Shown here: positions 56,002 through 60,555 of the stretch, in pieces
Position numbering within the stretch: the stretch's first letter is position 1
Layout of the letters: every line of letters begins with the position of its first letter
Source of the DNA: Haplomitrium mnioides
Lineage: Eukaryota; Marchantiophyta; Haplomitriopsida; Calobryales
DNA length: 60,555 nt
Reading direction: 5' to 3'
Assembly (NCBI GenBank): GCA_049999725.1
Contig: JBNGIS010011060.1
Coordinates: 1 to 60,555 of the forward strand
The notes under the pieces: generated by a model
Databases searched by the model: none
What the model was told of the DNA's origin: nothing
The model's input: only the letters and a program-made list of their open reading frames with translations
Program-made: the position numbers and the translations under genes

Positions 56002-59000
56002 ATGACTTCTGCTGGGACGCTGGGAGGAGGGGCGAGGGGAAGTTTCGGCAGGCCTCAAAGCTCCAGTGGAAAGTCATGGTTTGGGCAAATTCTATGTCCG
56101 TCTTACGCTGATCGAGATCGAGATGGCGAACGAGCTACTTCAAAGTGTTGTGTTGGAGCTGTGGATTTGTCCGAGGGTTTGGCGTGCAGCTTTGTAGGAC
56201 AGCAGGTAGCTTCCAGCAGTCTCAGGAGCTGCTCAGGCAACGATTCTTGCGGTGCCTGGGGCAAGTGCCTCGGGAATCCTCCTTTTTCTCCTCTGTCATC
56301 CTTGAGAGGCTCGGAGTTTCTTAGCGCTTCCCAGAGCCGTGAGAGGCCTTCAAATTGGCAGGGTTATCCGCCATGTGGAAGAGGTTTAGCTTCAGCGCTC
56401 GGGCGAAGCTGTAACAGAATGTCTGGAAGTGCGTTAGGCTTCAACAGTCGAGAAGGTTCCGACTCCTGCTTGAGAAAGAGATCAAGCTTCATCGGACTTG
56501 GTAGGGCAAGCGGGGCAGGTACTAGGGGACAACCTGTCAGTGCAATTGGCAGCGGTCCCGATGATGTAAAAAGTACAATAAGTACATCGGATTATAGAGA
56601 GGCTGGCGACTTGCAAGCTATCAAGGTACATCCTAATGTGTTCGTGTCTTGGACCTCTTTGAGAATTGTTTGTATTTGGCACACTTTAATGTCATTTTGG
56701 AGGGAGCTTGACGCATGTAGTGTGCAATGATTCGTTCGCAGCGTCATTGGAGCACAGATCAGTTCATGAATAATGTGGACCTTGAGGCTGATCCGAGCTG
56801 GGAGCAGATTAACATGGTTTTTAGAGTTGTTTATGCTATTGGTAAATTCTGCCACTGTATTGGTGTTTTCGTATGCTAGGTCTAACCTTAGGCTGTAAGC
56901 TGGCCCATATTCTCGACGTTACACGATATTTCTCGAAATTATATTGAGTCTTCTTTCATTTCTTTTCCCCCAGGCTCTTCTTTTCGCCTAAGTCAAGATC
57001 GTTATGTTTATCAGTTATGTACGGGGGACTGGCAATTGCCGGAAGTCTTCTATGCAACCTCACAGGTGTGGATGTGGGCGGTGGATTTGAACTGTCAATC
57101 GAAACCTTTGTCCAAGGGCTAGGCTATGCAGTTCCTCCCATGATGCTCCTTCTTTTTATTTTGGAGGTGAGATGATCTTGATCATTAGTTTCTCAGCATT
57201 TATAGATTAGGTTCTGTTGCAATCTGGGAGTGGCATAGGCGGTATTTGAAGTAGACGTGCATATTTACCGTAAGTTCCTTAATTTTGTAGCTGAGTCCGG
57301 TGAACTGAACCGGATGAAGGAAAGTGCCTTTGTTGACCTTCCTTGTGCTATTCAGGATGAAGTTGTGAAGAACTGTCCACCAGCGAGAGCTATTCGAGAT
57401 GTAGAAGATGAAGAACTTATGGATTTCTTTGTAGGCATGAACCCCTTGCAGGTAACGTGATGGATGTGCTGCAAATAGGCTGAGTCGTGCACTAGAATGG
57501 AGTGCTATTACGCTTCCAGCGTCAGATCTTTTCTTTTGGCTTCTCTGTCGCAGTCGATTCTGATGGACTCGACGAGTTGGTTGCCTATGGTTCGATCAGA
57601 CTCTTGGAACAGTTTCTCATATGGTGTTCTGTTTGCAGTTTCTCTTTGTTGTAGCTGCGGGGGCTCTTTCAGAGGAAATTTTTTTCAGGGTAGCCATCCA
57701 GGTGTGTCTTTGGAGGAGATGGTGGTTTGACTATTTATTCTTTTGCATGTCTCAGCATTGCGAGTCCAATCTCTTAGTTTTGTGGCCATGAGTTCTTAGG
57801 TGTGCCATTGCCCTTGTCCTACAGGGTGGACTTGCTCATGCCCTTCTATCGAGTGGGAAAGGTGTAGATGAAACAACAACAGGCATCGCAGCTTTGGTAC
57901 ATGTCCCAATTTTAGTTCTGCTGTATACTGGCTTGTTTCCAAAGTGATGATGGATTTGGGTAATGCTCTGGCCTGTTTGTCGAGTTAAACTCTAGCAATT
58001 TTCCAATTGATTGCAGACTGGAGTAGCTCCTCTTTATGCTCCCTTTGCTCAAATGTCTGCAGCTGTGTTGACTGCAGCACTTACTGGGTCCATGTACTAC
58101 GTCATTTCATCTCCCAAAGGTGATTTGCATCTCAAGTTGGTATAATTGCTTTGCTCCATCTTATCAAGATAGCTCAAATATCTGTTGATCATTGCATTCC
58201 TTAAAAGTACACCATGAAAACGCATTCTACTGAATGGTGTGTCACCAGCTACTTTGTGCCCCATTTTTCGGAACTTATCATTGTAAGAAACATATTGAAC
58301 GGAGCAATGTTCAAATCTTGTGGTTTCAATCGCAGACCCAACTCATGTTGTTGCCCCAGCTATGCGAACATCATTTGGTAGGAAGCCTTACAGGGACTTG
58401 AGGAAGCAAGTGGCAGGTTCGTGAATATTACATGCAGTTTATTTTCTGGAAGCATGGAGAACCTGTACAATGGGTCTTAGGTTATATGCAGTTCGACTAT
58501 TGTTAATATTGCTTAGTCTCCTGAGTTAATAATTAGTGTTTGAAACAGCCTGGTAAGCTAGTACTTGGTGTTTGAAACAGTCTGGTATGAGAGACGCCAA
58601 CTCAAAAAGATTTACTCGCCACTTATGGAGTTTCTTCTTGCTTTGTATCTGGGCTTTGAATGGGTGCAGGTATGGGATTTCCTTAGATAGATACTATTCT
58701 ACCATAATACAGTATTTTGGTTTGTGCTGTTATTTTCTCTTTCTGATTATAAAGCTGCTTGGGTTTGCATTTTATTCTTTTAAGTCACAAGGTGTGATGA
58801 CTGTTGAAGCTTAATGGTTTTTTAAAGTTTTAACTTTTGACATGTCTTTATTATTGACATCATGCGTTTGTGAGTGCCAACAGACGGGTAATATCTTTGG
58901 GCCTATGATCACACACACTCTGTATTCGCTCGTGGTAGTGGGAAATGGCCTACGCAGGATCAATTACAACAGACAAAGACTCCGGGAAAGAATGTTGGAG

Positions 59001-59024
59001 ACAGCTAGTCAGGTTAAGTCGTGA
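56002..59024 (+). CDS. CPBP-family (CAAX amino-terminal protease-like) membrane protein, possibly damaged
   Basis: Ten exons: 56002-56625, 56742-56841, 57015-57166, 57239-57451, 57554-57701, 57825-57896, 58017-58119, 58336-58416, 58581-58669, 58884-59024. The first exon encodes about 208 Ser/Gly-rich residues, compatible with a plastid transit region. Hydrophobic segments follow (MYGGLAIAGSLLCNLTG; MMLLLFILE). The CPBP motif 1 EExxxR is in AAGALSEEIFFRVAIQ, and a conserved His is in THTLYSLVV. The C-terminal block VWYERRQLKKIYSPLMEFLL with ALYLGFEWVQ matches plant proteins such as At5g60750. Two oddities: the obvious exon 3 acceptor (56973) breaks the frame, which only the acceptor at 57014 restores, and exon 5 changes frame by one base near 57647. 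A pseudogene or base-level assembly errors are both possible. Confidence 0.8.
58531..58591 (+). repeat. Duplicated 3' splice site before exon 9 of the CPBP gene
   Basis: GTGTTTGAAACAG occurs twice, ending at 58549 and 58580, each followed by CCTGGTA or TCTGGTA. The second is the productive acceptor. Using the first would give Ala-Trp-stop. Confidence 0.7.
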
Positions 59025-59960
59025 AAGCGTCCCTGCATTCTCTTGAGATTGTACCAAGCAGTGTCTTGAGGTGAGGTAGTTTTGTGTACTTTATCCATCC
59101 TCTGTATAGTAGGAACAATTGAGTACGGTGAACAGTGTTGCGGCTCCCCTTGTTTGGTAGTTGTTTTGATCATGGAGAATCCTGTATTGATCTACCAAAG
59201 ATCCTGCCTAATCTTCAGCAGCCAATCTTGAATGTCAAGAGTGTGAGGCAGTGATGCTGAGGTATGTAGAGAAGTTGGGGAATACAGTAACAAATTTGGA
59301 CAGACCACAATATGCCAATTCCCTTCATAGAAGTTATACATGACTATAGTACTGCATACAGCCAGCAGGGGCATTCATGGTATGAGATCCTGCGACCCAG
59401 GATGTATTCCTCAGAAAAAAATGTTTGAAAATAAAAGTTTGTGTGCCTGCCTGATAGGCAGGCTAATAGCACCCAATATGGAATTGGCCATTTGCGATTC
59501 GTGAGTCAATTGGTGGGGCAAGTTATCAGTGGCATTAGTTTGTTCTTCCAGGATAGTTACTACTAATGTTGAGGGAAGGATAACTTGCATGATGTCACTA
59601 TCCTGATTATGGCCGGAGGTTGAAGTTCATGTTCTTCTAATGTTTGCTCCTGATGTTAACAATTCTTCTGTTGTTTTCCAATGCTATTTGGCATATCCAT
59701 CCCTCCAATTTCAAAAATGGGCTCATACAACGAAAGGCTACACCTCCTGTCATGGAATGTCAAGCTCAGTCCAATGACACTCAAAAGTGTCCTACTCGAA
59801 CAATCTTCAAAGTCAACAGTCATTGTCTCCATGAAAGCTAGCAGATTCCCTCCTGTAAAGCATCTATGTCTTATGAAAGTACGCGGTTAAATTTCATGTC
59901 AGAATTGCAAAATGCCTCATTTATTACCGCGAAGCAATGAAACCATGCGAGATGTGCCTT
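59025..59960. other. 3' flank of the CPBP gene
   Basis: Nothing gene-like. The open frames around 59644-59890 are short and unrecognised. Confidence 0.4.
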
Positions 59961-59969
59961 GGTTTAGGT

Positions 59970-60011
59970 TTTAGGGTTTAGGACTAGTCAGGTTAAGTCC
60001 TAAACCCTAAA
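59970..60011. repeat. Telomere-motif inverted repeat
   Basis: TTTAGGGTTTAGGACT (59970-59985), a 10-base loop, and its exact reverse complement (59996-60011). The arms contain the plant telomere unit TTTAGGG. Confidence 0.8.
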
Positions 60012-60111
60012 CCATCGTTTCAACCATAATGGCTGTTTGGGGTGGCAACCCGTCAATCAACACGTGGGGGATATACACACCACTACTCATCACTCTACTA
60101 TTTTCTGAGTA

Positions 60112-60160
60112 ACCCAGTGGTCCATAGTACTCTTTCCACCCAGCGGTCCATAGTACTCTT
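60112..60160. repeat. 23-bp direct duplication
   Basis: ACCCAGTGGTCCATAGTACT at 60112 and ACCCAGCGGTCCATAGTACT at 60138, each followed by CTT; one mismatch in 23 bases. Confidence 0.8.
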
Positions 60161-60246
60161 ATTTGGGATTGCAACCTATCAACACTAGTTAGTAATACTC
60201 TTTTGGAAAATAATATCTATGTTTTTCAACCTGTCAAAACTTCTTC

Positions 60247-60248
<2 letters not shown>

Positions 60249-60280
<32 letters not shown>
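60249..60280. repeat. (TA)16 microsatellite
   Basis: Sixteen uninterrupted TA units; the following 250 bases are AT-rich and hold no gene. Confidence 0.95.
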
Positions 60281-60283
<3 letters not shown>

Positions 60284-60555
60284 TTTATTTTACCAACTCA
60301 TCAATCAATACAACTTAATAGTTTGCATGCATTCCATATAAAGATGAGGTCAACATTGTAATAATATAATTATTATTATATTATAAAATAAAGAACATTT
60401 AACGAAATTATAGTGTTTTTTAAAGTATAGTTGTTATAGTATGGATGAGACACACACATGCAAGTCACCCTGCGCCGCACTTCTTCATTCCATAGAATAG
60501 AGTACATTGTGTATGAGAGTGTGTAACCCTATCTATATATAGGGTATAGATAGAC

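Noticed and set aside
55531-56058. 175-residue antisense frame upstream of the CPBP gene
   Set aside because: It overlaps the well-supported first exon and GA-rich leader; composition explains it.
59960-60013. True telomere or subtelomere
   Set aside because: Only a few TTTAGGG-like units arranged as an inverted repeat, with ordinary sequence on both sides.

Overview
The window is nuclear DNA of a land plant. The support is plant-type GT-AG introns, Copia and Gypsy retrotransposon relics, a plant BTB/POZ protein with the plant-specific C-terminal region, an F-box/kelch protein, a plant-type CPBP (CAAX) protease, and interstitial plant telomere motifs (TTTAGGG). I cannot fix the species. A seed-free plant (bryophyte, lycophyte or fern) seems most likely, but that is inference. 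There is one assembly gap of 10 N at 33515-33524.

Layout: positions 1 to about 35.3 kb are AT-rich, nested, decayed mobile DNA. The recurring component is an unusual element family. It carries gene A, whose best-preserved part looks like a ParB/sulfiredoxin-fold domain, in two inverted copies (about 0.9-4.0 kb, minus; 16.4-20.7 kb, plus). It also carries gene B, a degenerate protein of the kind usually labelled DUF7869 (4.5-8.7 kb, plus). The family is studded with arrays of short imperfect palindromes built on a (T)CCATGCGCGCATGG(A) or CTATGCGCGCATAG core. In gene A these arrays sit in the same two introns in both copies. In gene B one array is translated in frame as a 10-residue repeat. Three copies of a roughly 32-bp motif (AGTAGC-N14/15-AGTAGC) lie at the outer ends of these units, and both genes are transcribed towards it. 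It is therefore a candidate terminal inverted repeat.

Other mobile DNA: a complete but dead Copia element (10061-16250) is inserted near the right end of the first unit. Further right are a Copia gag scrap (21.5 kb, minus), a truncated Gypsy element with its 5' LTR (29.7-32.8 kb, minus), and a second Copia relic (32.8-35.0 kb, plus) split by a solo LTR of the same Gypsy family. A 40-bp tandem repeat (5 units) ends the repeat block at 35.28 kb.

The last 25 kb is gene-rich: an F-box/kelch gene (36.3-37.4 kb), a small unrecognised secreted-protein candidate (38.8-39.6 kb), a BTB/POZ gene on the minus strand (40.5-43.8 kb), a RING-coiled-coil-WD40 gene (46.5-49.3 kb), a 13-exon AAR2 splicing-factor gene (50.2-54.2 kb), and a 10-exon CPBP-family protease gene (56.0-59.0 kb). 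The CPBP gene carries an unexplained frame disruption. These host genes look unrelated in function. Ubiquitin-ligase adaptors (F-box, BTB, RING) are common among them, but nothing indicates a working cluster.
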